Source: Halocynthiibacter sp. SDUM655004 (GTDB lineage: Bacteria > Pseudomonadota > Alphaproteobacteria > Rhodobacterales > Rhodobacteraceae). From it: a DNA stretch of 64,000 bases. Of this stretch, positions 33,484 to 41,663 are shown piece by piece. Position numbers and translations under genes: made by a program. The notes under the pieces were generated by a model. The model ran no database searches. It had not been told where the DNA came from and saw only the letters and a list, made by a program, of their open reading frames with translations. The first letter of the stretch is position 1; each line of letters starts with the position of its first letter. The stretch lies in contig NZ_JAPDUG010000002.1 in the NCBI RefSeq assembly GCF_026015885.1, forward strand, positions 1,054,001 through 1,118,000, in the 5' to 3' direction.

Positions 33484-34356
33484 CTAGGTGAACTTCCGGA
33501 AGAAACGGGTGCGGTCGAACATATCTTCGAGCGCCTCCATTCTTGGGCGCGTGGTTTCCCACGTCCGCTCTTGAACGGCAGCAACTACGGTTTCAAGCAA
33601 CAACATCGGCGCAATCGAGCTGTCCCACGCAGAGGGTACAACGATGCGGCAACTGAACGTGTGTGTCGCGAGTTTGGCGATTGGCGATTGCCATTGATCG
33701 GTGAACAAGACGATTTCGGCACCCTTCTCCGCCGCCATTTCCGCCAACTTGAGCGTTGAGTTTTCATACCGCCGGACATCGAAAATCACGACGACATCGC
33801 CCTTTTTCACCTCCAACAGATAATGTGGCCAAGCATTGGAGATTGACTGGATATGCGTCACATCCGGCCGTAGCACTTGCATGTGCAAGAAAAAATAATC
33901 TGCCAAAGCGCGGGTAATCCGACCACCTACAACGTAAACTGAACGCTCCATGTCCGCGAGAAGATCGCACGTTGCATCAAAACTCGCGGTCTCGATATGC
34001 GCTAAGGTCTGGCTGATGTTACCGATTACAGACTCGGTAAACCGGTTGAGAATATGCGCATCAGGGGCGCCTTCGGCCCAGGTTTCGCGCTTGGCAATCG
34101 GATCGGAAATACGCGCTTGAAGCTCCCCCCTCAACGCGCGCTGAAACTCCGGAAATCCTTTGAAACCAAGCTTTTGCACCATGCGCACGACGGTGGGGGT
34201 CGAGACATCCGCCTCCTGGGCAACAGCCGTAATCGACCCGAGGCCAGACATCGGATAGTTGGCAAGTAGCGAGTCGGCAAGTTGGCGTTCAGCCCGCGTG
34301 AACTTCTCAAAACTTTCCCTAAGAATTTCGGCAATACTATCCGTTGATGAAGTCAC
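33484..34356 (-). CDS. RpiR-family transcriptional regulator
   Basis: 290 residues from a GTG at 34356 with AGGGG 6 bases upstream; an ATG at 34380 (eight residues longer) has only a poor site. The N-terminal helix-turn-helix domain has TRAERQLADSLLANYPMSGL and ITAVAQEADVSTPTVVRMVQ, and the C-terminal half (from about 125) is a SIS sugar-binding domain (SVYVVGGRITRALADYFFLH). SIS domains usually sense phosphorylated sugars or related anions. It is divergent from the amine/amino-alcohol-type catabolic cluster and is its likely regulator. Confidence 0.87.
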   Translation of the reverse strand: MTSSTDSIAEILRESFEKFTRAERQLADSLLANYPMSGLGSITAVAQEADVSTPTVVRMVQKLGFKGFPEFQRALRGELQARISDPIAKRETWAEGAPDAHILNRFTESVIGNISQTLAHIETASFDATCDLLADMERSVYVVGGRITRALADYFFLHMQVLRPDVTHIQSISNAWPHYLLEVKKGDVVVIFDVRRYENSTLKLAEMAAEKGAEIVLFTDQWQSPIAKLATHTFSCRIVVPSAWDSSIAPMLLLETVVAAVQERTWETTRPRMEALEDMFDRTRFFRKFT

Positions 34357-34424
34357 GATCCGCCCCTTTTTTAAGCGCATACCACAAGTTTCAGTATGAA
34401 CCATAAATAGTTTTAGTAAAAGAG

Positions 34425-34456
34425 TTGACAGTCGCACACAATCTGAAACAATATTT
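34425..34456 (+). promoter_or_regulatory. Possible promoter of the catabolic cluster
   Basis: A consensus -35 box TTGACA at 34425 is followed after 18 bases by CAATAT, a poor -10 match. It lies 35 to 60 bases ahead of the first gene start, in the gap facing the RpiR gene. The same TTG could be read as a start codon, but it has no usable ribosome site. Confidence 0.35.
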
Positions 34457-34484
34457 TCAGAACGCGCAAACAGGGTGGTGGCAA

Positions 34485-35252
34485 GTGCTCCGAGACAAGA
34501 ACATCGACGGTGATCCGGTGACCGTTCTAAACGCAGGGGGAACATCTCCTGCGCTTATCGTTTGCGAGCATGCATCCTGTTTCATTCCGGGCGAGTTTGA
34601 CGGGCTTGGCCTTGCAAAGGCCGCTCGGGAAAGCCACGCAGCATGGGATCCCGGCGCGCTGAATGTAGCTTCCCGAATGGCAGAGCGCCTCAATGCACGG
34701 CTGGTTGCATCTGGAATTTCGCGGCTTGTTTATGATTGCAACCGCCCGCCCGAAGCGCCAAGCGCTATGCCAGCAAAGAGCGAACTGATCGAAGTTCCGG
34801 GCAATGTCGGGCTAAGCCAAGCCGACCGCGCCAAACGCACCGATGCCTATTACGAGCCCTTTCGCCAAACACTAGCTGACGAAGTCCGGAACGGCACAAA
34901 AGCAATTATCACAATTCACAGCTTTACTCCCGTTTACCACGGTGCGTTGCGCGAGGTGGAATTGGGGATTTTGCATGATGTGGATACCCGAATTGCAGAC
35001 GCTATGCTCGCGCATGCACCAGACCACACCACGCTTAACACCCAACGCAACGCACCGTATGGGCCCGATGATGGCGTGACGCACACGCTCAAGCTCCATG
35101 GTGTCGAAAACGGAATCGCGAATGTCATGATAGAGATTCGCAATGACCTACTGAAAACCGAGGCCGATCAAATGAAGATAGCCGACAGTCTGGCCGAACT
35201 TACCTTGGCCGCCCTCGACACCGTTGGAATAGAGGGGGCAACTCTCTCATGA
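34485..35252 (+). CDS. N-formylglutamate amidohydrolase-family protein
   Basis: 255 residues from GTG 34485 (AGGGTGG 6 bases upstream); a TTG 20 codons earlier looks more like a -35 box. The metalloenzyme fold is marked by ALIVCEHASCFIPGEFDGLG at the N-terminus, AAWDPGALNVASRMAERLNA, RLVYDCNRPPEAPSAMP, AIITIHSFTPVYHG and a late NVMIEIRNDLL with Glu. Family enzymes release formate from N-formylglutamate or cleave other amides of glutamate. As first gene of a cluster with a glutamine-synthetase-like ligase, hydrolysis of a gamma-glutamyl amide is an attractive alternative; it is inference. The stop overlaps the TRAP small permease start. Confidence 0.82.
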   Translation: MLRDKNIDGDPVTVLNAGGTSPALIVCEHASCFIPGEFDGLGLAKAARESHAAWDPGALNVASRMAERLNARLVASGISRLVYDCNRPPEAPSAMPAKSELIEVPGNVGLSQADRAKRTDAYYEPFRQTLADEVRNGTKAIITIHSFTPVYHGALREVELGILHDVDTRIADAMLAHAPDHTTLNTQRNAPYGPDDGVTHTLKLHGVENGIANVMIEIRNDLLKTEADQMKIADSLAELTLAALDTVGIEGATLS

Positions 35253-35755
35253 TTGGGTTTATGCGCGCCTTTGTCCGAATTGTTGATCCGATCAACCGAA
35301 AGCTCGGGCGGATTACGATGTACGGAATCTTTGTGATGATGGGCATTCTGATGTGGTCGTCGATCTCAAAGATTGCCTTTATGCCCTCGCTCTGGACGCT
35401 TGAAGTCGCGCAGTTTGCGATGGTCGCCTATTACATGCTCGGTGGGCCCTATGCGATCCAAGAAGGCGCCAACGTGCGGATGGACCTGTTCTATGGCGAA
35501 TGGTCAACGCGGCGCAAAGCTTGGTTTGATGCGTTTACCGTTCTGTTTCTTATCTTCTATCTCGGTGTGCTGCTCTATGGCGCGATCGAATCTACAGCCT
35601 ATTCACTGGAGTATGGCGAGCGCTCCCCGACCGCGTGGCGCCCCTATATCTGGCCAATCAAAATCACCATGTGCGTCGGAATTTTCCTGATGCTCCTGCA
35701 AGCAATTTCTGAGCTGTTCAAAGACATTGCGACACTCAAAGGAAAGACGCTCTGA
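35249..35755 (+). CDS. TRAP transporter small permease (DctQ type)
   Basis: 168 residues with four membrane helices. The region MAYYMLGGPYAIQEGANVRMDLFYG-like (here AYYMLGGPYAIQEGANVRMD) is diagnostic for DctQ. It overlaps the preceding amidohydrolase by four bases and its stop touches the large permease start. DctQ forms the membrane complex with DctM. Confidence 0.93.
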   Translation: MIGFMRAFVRIVDPINRKLGRITMYGIFVMMGILMWSSISKIAFMPSLWTLEVAQFAMVAYYMLGGPYAIQEGANVRMDLFYGEWSTRRKAWFDAFTVLFLIFYLGVLLYGAIESTAYSLEYGERSPTAWRPYIWPIKITMCVGIFLMLLQAISELFKDIATLKGKTL

Positions 35756-37077
35756 TGTCCTATGAAATGATCGCAATTTTCATGTTTGCAAGCATGATGC
35801 TGATGTTGATGACGGGCCAGCGCGTGTTTGGCGCGATTGGTGGCGTTGCCGCCGTTGCCGCGCTTACGCTTTGGGGAACTGGCGGCAGCGATATACCGTT
35901 CTCCAGCGCGATGAAGCTGATGAAATGGTATCCGCTTCTGACGCTCCCGATGTTCATTTTCATGGGCTACGTGCTCTCGGAAAGTAAAATCGCCGATGAT
36001 CTCTATAAGATGTTCCACGTTTGGATGGGGCCGCTTAATGGCGGGCTTGCGATCGGGACAATCGGCTTGATGGTGCTCGTCTCGGCAATGAACGGTCTTT
36101 CGGTTGCTGGCATGGCAATCGGCGCGACAATTGCGCTGCCCGAATTGCTACGCCGTGGCTATGACAAGAAGATGGTGACGGGGGTCATACAGGCCGGATC
36201 GTCGCTTGGCATTCTGGTGCCGCCATCGGTTGTTTTGGTTCTTTATGCGATGATCGCGAGGCAACCCGTAGGGCAGCTCTGGCTGGCGGGTGTGGTGCCG
36301 GGATTGATGATGGCGGCGATGTTCATCATTTACATCGTTATCCGCTGCAAACTGAATCCTGCGCTCGGCCCTGCTCTCCCTGTTGAGGAGCGCAATCATT
36401 CCATGAGCGAGAAGCTCGCGCTCCTGCGTGCCGGATTGCTGCCGATTGTGATCTTCTTTGCAATGATGATCCCATTCGTGAACGGCTGGACAAGCCTTGT
36501 TGAAAGCTCCGCAATTGGTGCGCTAACGGCATTCCTTGCGGCGGTGGTCAAACGGCGCATGACGCGCGAAGTTTTCGAGAATTCGGTGCGCAACACGTTG
36601 CTGATTTCCTGCATGTTCATGTGGATTATCCTCGCGGCACTCGGCTTTGGCGCGGTGTTTGACGGGCTTGGCGCTGTACGTGCAATCGATAACCTCTTCA
36701 CCGAGCAGCTTGGCCTTGATCCATGGATGATCCTTATCCTCATGCAGCTTTCGTTCCTCATCATGGGCACATTCCTTGATGACACAGCGATGCTCGTGAT
36801 CGTTGCGCCACTTTATGTACCGCTGGTCAAGATGCTCGGCTTTGATCTGATCTGGTATGGCGTGCTTTACACAATCACCACGCAGATCGCTTATATGACG
36901 CCGCCTTTCGGCTATAACTTATTCCTGATGCGGGCGATGGCGCCAAAGGAAATCACGCTCAAAGATATCTATGGCTCTATCCTGCCGTTTGTATTGGTGA
37001 TGATCCTTGCACTTTCGCTCATCATGATCTTCCCGCAGATCGCACTTTGGCTGCCGGAGTATGTCTATGCCCGATAG
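35755..37077 (+). CDS. TRAP transporter large permease (DctM type)
   Basis: 440 residues, 11-12 membrane helices. DctM landmarks include FIFMGYVLSESKIADDLYKM, AGSSLGILVPPSVVLVLYAM (the PPS motif) and IAYMTPPFGYNLFLMRAMAP near the end. It is the sodium- or proton-coupled channel subunit that imports an organic acid or zwitterion delivered by the periplasmic DctP protein encoded two genes later. Its last 17 bases overlap the DUF4336 gene. Confidence 0.95.
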   Translation: MSYEMIAIFMFASMMLMLMTGQRVFGAIGGVAAVAALTLWGTGGSDIPFSSAMKLMKWYPLLTLPMFIFMGYVLSESKIADDLYKMFHVWMGPLNGGLAIGTIGLMVLVSAMNGLSVAGMAIGATIALPELLRRGYDKKMVTGVIQAGSSLGILVPPSVVLVLYAMIARQPVGQLWLAGVVPGLMMAAMFIIYIVIRCKLNPALGPALPVEERNHSMSEKLALLRAGLLPIVIFFAMMIPFVNGWTSLVESSAIGALTAFLAAVVKRRMTREVFENSVRNTLLISCMFMWIILAALGFGAVFDGLGAVRAIDNLFTEQLGLDPWMILILMQLSFLIMGTFLDDTAMLVIVAPLYVPLVKMLGFDLIWYGVLYTITTQIAYMTPPFGYNLFLMRAMAPKEITLKDIYGSILPFVLVMILALSLIMIFPQIALWLPEYVYAR

Positions 37078-37789
37078 CCGCCTGCAACAGCTCGGACCTG
37101 ATATCTGGCTCGTGGACGGGCCGGTTATCAAGCTCTATGCGATACCATTTCCAACGCGGATGACGGTAATTCGGCTGGCGAATGGTGATCTATTCCTTCA
37201 CTCGCCGATCGAATACAGCGAGGAACTGGCCGCAGAGTTGCAAACACTTGGGAAAATCAAACATCTGGTTTCGCCAAACTGGATTCACTACGCCTATATC
37301 CAACAGTGGGCTGATGCATGTAATGGCACTATTGCGTGGGCCTCGCCAAATGTGCGCAAAAGGGCCGCGCAACAGAAAATCCACGTCGTATTTGATCGCG
37401 ACCTTGCCGATACTCCTGCACCGGAGTGGCAGGCAGAGATCGATCAAATCATCGCGCGCGGAAGTAAAATCCACCAAGAGGTTGTGTTCTTTCACAAGGC
37501 GTCACGCGTCTTGATCCTGACCGATCTCATCGAAAATATGCACCGCGAAAAAATGCCGCTTTGGCTCCGACCGTTCGCGCGCATGGCCGGGATTCTGGCG
37601 CCAAATGGCAAGATGCCCCTCGATATGTGGCTCAGCTTTTCCAAAGGCCGCAAGCAACTCGCTGCCGCGCTGCAACAGATGCTTGACTGGAACCCGACAA
37701 CCGTCGTGCTCGCGCATGGCGACATCCTTCAAGAGAACGTGCCGCAAAGGCTCCGCGAAGGCTTCAGGGGGCTAACCCCTCAACATTGA
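37061..37789 (+). CDS. DUF4336 domain protein (metallo-beta-lactamase-like fold)
   Basis: 242 residues. The whole protein matches the DUF4336 pattern: LGPDIWLVDGPVIKLYAIPF, MTVIRLANGDLFLHSPIEYS, KHLVSPNWIHYAYIQQWADA and a C-terminal TTVVLAHGDI. The last segment resembles the final His strand of metallo-beta-lactamase-fold hydrolases, but the canonical HxHxDH motif is missing. Two ATGs (37061 and 37067) are usable. It sits between the TRAP permeases and the TRAP binding protein, an unusual place, so a role in handling the transported compound is likely. Activity unknown. Confidence 0.85.
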   Translation: MSMPDSRLQQLGPDIWLVDGPVIKLYAIPFPTRMTVIRLANGDLFLHSPIEYSEELAAELQTLGKIKHLVSPNWIHYAYIQQWADACNGTIAWASPNVRKRAAQQKIHVVFDRDLADTPAPEWQAEIDQIIARGSKIHQEVVFFHKASRVLILTDLIENMHREKMPLWLRPFARMAGILAPNGKMPLDMWLSFSKGRKQLAAALQQMLDWNPTTVVLAHGDILQENVPQRLREGFRGLTPQH

Positions 37790-37829
37790 AACGATCACTG
37801 AAACCAACCACAACAGAGAGGACGATAAA

Positions 37830-38864
37830 ATGACAACAAGACGTAAGTTTTTGACCACCGCAGGCGTCGGCGCCGTTGGCGCTTCGCTTGCCGCTCCAGC
37901 AATTGCGCAAAGCAAAATCAAATGGCGCATGCAGACATATGCGGGTGCTGCACTGGCCGAGCATGTGATCACTCCAGCGATCAACAGCTTTAACAAGATC
38001 GCGGGCGACGAGATGGAGATCGAGTTGTTCTTCGCCGATCAGCTTGTCCCGACAGGCGAGCTCTTCCGCGCCATGCAAAAAGGCACAATCGACGCGGTAC
38101 AGTCCGACGATGACTCCATGGCTTCGCCAACTGAAGTCACAGTGTTCGGCGGCTACTTCCCATTTGCGAGCCGATATTCGCTCGACGTTCCTGTGCTGTT
38201 CAACCAATACGGCCTGAACGAAATCTGGGACGAAGAATATTCCAAAGTCGGGGTAAAGCACATTTCCGCTGGCGCATGGGATCCGTGCCACTTCGCAACC
38301 AAAGACCCGATCACCTCGCTTGAAGACCTGAAGGGTAAACGCGTCTTTACGTTCCCAACAGCGGGACGTTTCCTAAGCCAGTTTGGCGTTATTCCTGTAA
38401 CGCTGCCATGGGAAGACATCGAAGTTGCGATGCAAACCGGCGAACTTGACGGCATCGCATGGTCCGGCATCACCGAGGATTACACTGTTGGCTGGGCCGA
38501 CGTGACGAACTACTTCCTCACCAACAACATCTCCGGCGCTTGGGCTGGCAGCTTCTTTGCCAATATGGACCGTTACAACGAACTTCCCGAGCACCTCAGA
38601 GAATTGCTCAAAGTTTGTATGGACCAGTCGCACTACTATCGTCAGTGGTGGTATTGGGGCGGCGAAGCAAGCCTGCGTGTCAACGGTCCGAAAATGGAGC
38701 TGACATCCATCCCAGACGAAGAGTGGAAAACCGTCGAAGACGCCGCCGTTAAGTTCTGGGACGAGATCGCCGCAGAAAGCGAAACAAAGGCCAAGGTTGT
38801 GAACATCATCAAGCAGTATAATGCTGATATGGTTAAAGCAGGCCGTCCGTACCGCTACGGCTAA
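37830..38864 (+). CDS. TRAP transporter substrate-binding protein (DctP type)
   Basis: 344 residues. The N-terminus MTTRRKFLTTAGVGAVGASL followed by APAIAQ reads as a twin-arginine-type or Sec signal, with cleavage after AIAQ. The mature part has KGKRVFTFPTAGRFLSQFGV and GELDGIAWSGITEDYTVGWA, typical of the DctP fold, including the arginine region that contacts a carboxylate. It delivers substrate to the DctQM pair. It belongs to the subgroup whose ligands include 2-oxo acids and lactate (with segment VTNYFLTNNISGAW), so a carboxylated ligand is possible. Not assigned further. Confidence 0.92.
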   Translation: MTTRRKFLTTAGVGAVGASLAAPAIAQSKIKWRMQTYAGAALAEHVITPAINSFNKIAGDEMEIELFFADQLVPTGELFRAMQKGTIDAVQSDDDSMASPTEVTVFGGYFPFASRYSLDVPVLFNQYGLNEIWDEEYSKVGVKHISAGAWDPCHFATKDPITSLEDLKGKRVFTFPTAGRFLSQFGVIPVTLPWEDIEVAMQTGELDGIAWSGITEDYTVGWADVTNYFLTNNISGAWAGSFFANMDRYNELPEHLRELLKVCMDQSHYYRQWWYWGGEASLRVNGPKMELTSIPDEEWKTVEDAAVKFWDEIAAESETKAKVVNIIKQYNADMVKAGRPYRYG

Positions 38865-38920
38865 ATACGACTGGCGCGCCCTGATCGCTGGGCGCGCCGC
38901 ACAAATCAAAGGAAGACCCC

Positions 38921-40273
38921 ATGCTAAGTTTTGACGATCTGAAAAACGCCGTTGCCGATGGTTCGGTCGATACAGTTCTCGCCTGTCTTGTTGATATGCA
39001 AGGCCGTTTGATGGGGAAACGCTTCCTTGCGCAGCATTTCGTGGAGTCCGCATTTGAGGAGACCCACTGCTGTAACTATCTCTTGGCCACCGATCTCGAG
39101 ATGGCAACGCCCGATGGCTATGCTGCCACAAGTTGGCAGTCCGGTTACGGCGATTACATGATGAAGCCCGACCTTTCCACCATTCGCCCCATGCCCTGGC
39201 TTGAGGGAACTGTAATGGTGATGTGTGACGTTCTTGATCACCACGAACACCCTATCGCCCACTCCCCCCGCGCCATACTTAAGAAACAGGTCGCGCGGCT
39301 AGAAGAGATGGGCTACTCGGCGATGATGGCAACAGAGCTCGAGTTCTTCCTGTTTGAGAAGAGCTTCGAGGAAATTGCCAAATCCGGATTCCGCGACCTA
39401 ACCCCGATTTCTGGTTACAACGAAGATTACCACATTCTTCAGACCACCAAAGAAGAGCATGTGATGCGGCCAATCCGCAACCATCTCTATGCTGCGGGTC
39501 TACCGATTGAAAACACCAAGGGCGAAGCGGAAGCGGGCCAAGAAGAGCTAAACATCAAATATTCCGCTGCGCTTGATTGCGCCGAGTATCACACAATCGC
39601 CAAACATGCCGTGAAGGAAATCGCATGGCAGCAAGGCCACGCTGCAAGCTTCCTACCGAAATGGTCCGCTGATCGGGTTGGTTCATCAAGCCACGTACAC
39701 CAATCGCTTTGGAAAGACGGCTCGAACGTGTTTTTTGATCCAAGCGACGAGTTGGGCATGTCGGATGTCATGAAATCCTACATGGCGGGTCTCATCAAAT
39801 ATGCGCCGGATGTAACCTATTTCCTTGCGCCGTATATCAACAGCTATAAGCGGTTCCAAAAGGGGACTTTCGCACCGACAAAATCGGTCTGGAGCATTGA
39901 TAATCGCACCGCCGGTTTCCGCCTCTGTGGCGCAGGAACCAAAGGTGTGCGCGTAGAGTGCCGGATTGGCGGCAGCGACCTGAACCCCTACCTCGCGCTG
40001 GCAACACAACTTGCGGCAGGGATCAAAGGGATCGAAGAGGGGCTTAGCCTCGCGCCCGCAACTCAAGGTGATGTTTACGACGATCAGGGTGCTGCCGAAA
40101 TTCCGCAGACCCTGCGTGACGCAGCGAAAACCCTGAGCGGCTCCGAAATGCTGCGCGAAGCCCTTGGCGACGACGTTATTGACCACTACACCCGCGCCGC
40201 GACATGGGAAATCGAAGAGTTTGACCGCATCGTGACCGATTACGAAATCGCACGTGGATTTGAGAAAGCCTAA
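38921..40273 (+). CDS. Glutamine synthetase-family gamma-glutamyl ligase
   Basis: 450 residues with the full GS fold. Motifs: ATELEFFLFEKSFEEIAKSG (metal and glutamate site), KGEAEAGQEELNIKY, SSHVHQSLWKDGSN (in place of SGMHxHxSL), INSYKRFQKGTFAPT, and VECRIGGSDLNPYLALATQL. The length and the SSHVHQSL variant put it with GlnT/PuuA/IpuC-type enzymes that join glutamate to an amine with ATP, not with housekeeping GlnA, which is longer and carries an adenylylation loop. It precedes an aldehyde dehydrogenase by three bases. Ligation of an imported amine or amino alcohol is inferred. Confidence 0.88.
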   Translation: MLSFDDLKNAVADGSVDTVLACLVDMQGRLMGKRFLAQHFVESAFEETHCCNYLLATDLEMATPDGYAATSWQSGYGDYMMKPDLSTIRPMPWLEGTVMVMCDVLDHHEHPIAHSPRAILKKQVARLEEMGYSAMMATELEFFLFEKSFEEIAKSGFRDLTPISGYNEDYHILQTTKEEHVMRPIRNHLYAAGLPIENTKGEAEAGQEELNIKYSAALDCAEYHTIAKHAVKEIAWQQGHAASFLPKWSADRVGSSSHVHQSLWKDGSNVFFDPSDELGMSDVMKSYMAGLIKYAPDVTYFLAPYINSYKRFQKGTFAPTKSVWSIDNRTAGFRLCGAGTKGVRVECRIGGSDLNPYLALATQLAAGIKGIEEGLSLAPATQGDVYDDQGAAEIPQTLRDAAKTLSGSEMLREALGDDVIDHYTRAATWEIEEFDRIVTDYEIARGFEKA

Positions 40274-40276
40274 GAC

Positions 40277-41659
40277 ATGAGCAAAACTGTTAAATGTATC
40301 TCGCCCATCGACGGGTCGCTTTATGCCGAGCGTCCGGTACTTTCGCCGGAAGAGGCTAAAGCCGCCGTTGCCCGCGCCCGTACCGCACAGGCGGAATGGG
40401 CCAAGCGTCCGCTTAAAGAGCGCGTTGAATTGGTCATGGCTGGCGTTAAAGCTGTTGGCGATATGAACGAAGAAATCGTTCCGGAAATCGCCCACCAAAT
40501 GGGCCGCCCTGTACGCTATGGTGGCGAATTTGGCGGCTTCAATGAGCGCGCGAGCCATATGGCCGCCATTGCCGAAGAGGGTCTGGCCGATATCGAAGTC
40601 GGCGAAGACGAACAATTCAAGCGTTACATCAAACGTGTTCCCCACGGCGTTGTGCTTGTCGTTGCGCCTTGGAACTATCCTTATATGACGGCAATCAACA
40701 CCGTCGCTCCTGCGCTCATCGCGGGCAATACTGTACTTCTGAAGCACGCAAGCCAGACCCTTTTGGTGGGCGAGCGCATGGCCAAGGCGTTCCACAGTGT
40801 TGGCGTGCCCGAGGACGTATTCCAGAATGTGTTCCTTGATCACGACACCACAAGCGACCTCATCGCGACCAAGAGCTTTGGCTTTGTGAACTTCACGGGG
40901 TCCGTCGGCGGCGGCAAAGCAATGGAGCGCGCTGCAGCGGGAACGTTCACCGGCATCGGCCTTGAGCTTGGCGGCAAAGACCCTGGTTATGTGCGCGCAG
41001 ACGCGAACCTCGATGCCGCGGTAGATACGCTTATTGACGGCGCAATGTTCAACTCTGGTCAATGCTGCTGCGGGATCGAGCGGATTTACGTACACGAGAG
41101 CCTTTTTGACGCCTTTGTCGAAAAGGCTGTGGCGATCGTTTCTGGCTACAAGCTCGGCAACCCACTTGATGAAGCAACCACGCTTGGCCCTATGGCCCAT
41201 GCCCGTTTCGCTGCCGAGGTCCGCGCGCAAACCGAAGAGGCCATTGCCGCTGGCGCAACCCCGCTGATTGATCCGGCACTTTTCCCCGAGGATGACGGCG
41301 GCGCTTACCTCATGCCGCAAATCCTCACTAACGTGACCCACGACATGCGTGTGATGCGCGACGAGAGTTTTGGCCCTGTTGTTGGCATTATGCCCGTGAA
41401 AGACGACGCCGAAGCCATTGCGCTCATGAACGACAGCGATTTCGGCCTCACCGCAAGCATCTGGACCCAAGACATCGACGCTGCGCAAACCATCGGCGAT
41501 CAGCTCGAAACCGGCACCGTTTTCATGAACCGCGCCGATTACCTTGATCCCGGTCTCTGTTGGACAGGGTGCAAAGACACGGGCCGTGGCGGCGGCCTCT
41601 CCGTGATTGGATATCACAACCTCACCCGCCCGAAATCCTACCACCTGAAGAAGGCATAA
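40277..41659 (+). CDS. Aldehyde dehydrogenase
   Basis: 460 residues. NAD(P)+-dependent oxidation of an aldehyde to an acid. Catalytic residues: Asn in VAPWNYPY (about 135), Glu in GLELGGKDPGYV (about 235) and Cys in NSGQCCCGIERI (about 270), where the site is flanked by extra cysteines (C-C-C) instead of the usual QVC. The C-terminal oligomerisation strand has KDTGRGGGLSVIGYHNLTRP. It is coupled to the GS-like gene upstream and an alcohol dehydrogenase five bases downstream, which would provide its aldehyde. Confidence 0.93.
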   Translation: MSKTVKCISPIDGSLYAERPVLSPEEAKAAVARARTAQAEWAKRPLKERVELVMAGVKAVGDMNEEIVPEIAHQMGRPVRYGGEFGGFNERASHMAAIAEEGLADIEVGEDEQFKRYIKRVPHGVVLVVAPWNYPYMTAINTVAPALIAGNTVLLKHASQTLLVGERMAKAFHSVGVPEDVFQNVFLDHDTTSDLIATKSFGFVNFTGSVGGGKAMERAAAGTFTGIGLELGGKDPGYVRADANLDAAVDTLIDGAMFNSGQCCCGIERIYVHESLFDAFVEKAVAIVSGYKLGNPLDEATTLGPMAHARFAAEVRAQTEEAIAAGATPLIDPALFPEDDGGAYLMPQILTNVTHDMRVMRDESFGPVVGIMPVKDDAEAIALMNDSDFGLTASIWTQDIDAAQTIGDQLETGTVFMNRADYLDPGLCWTGCKDTGRGGGLSVIGYHNLTRPKSYHLKKA

Positions 41660-41663
41660 GCCC

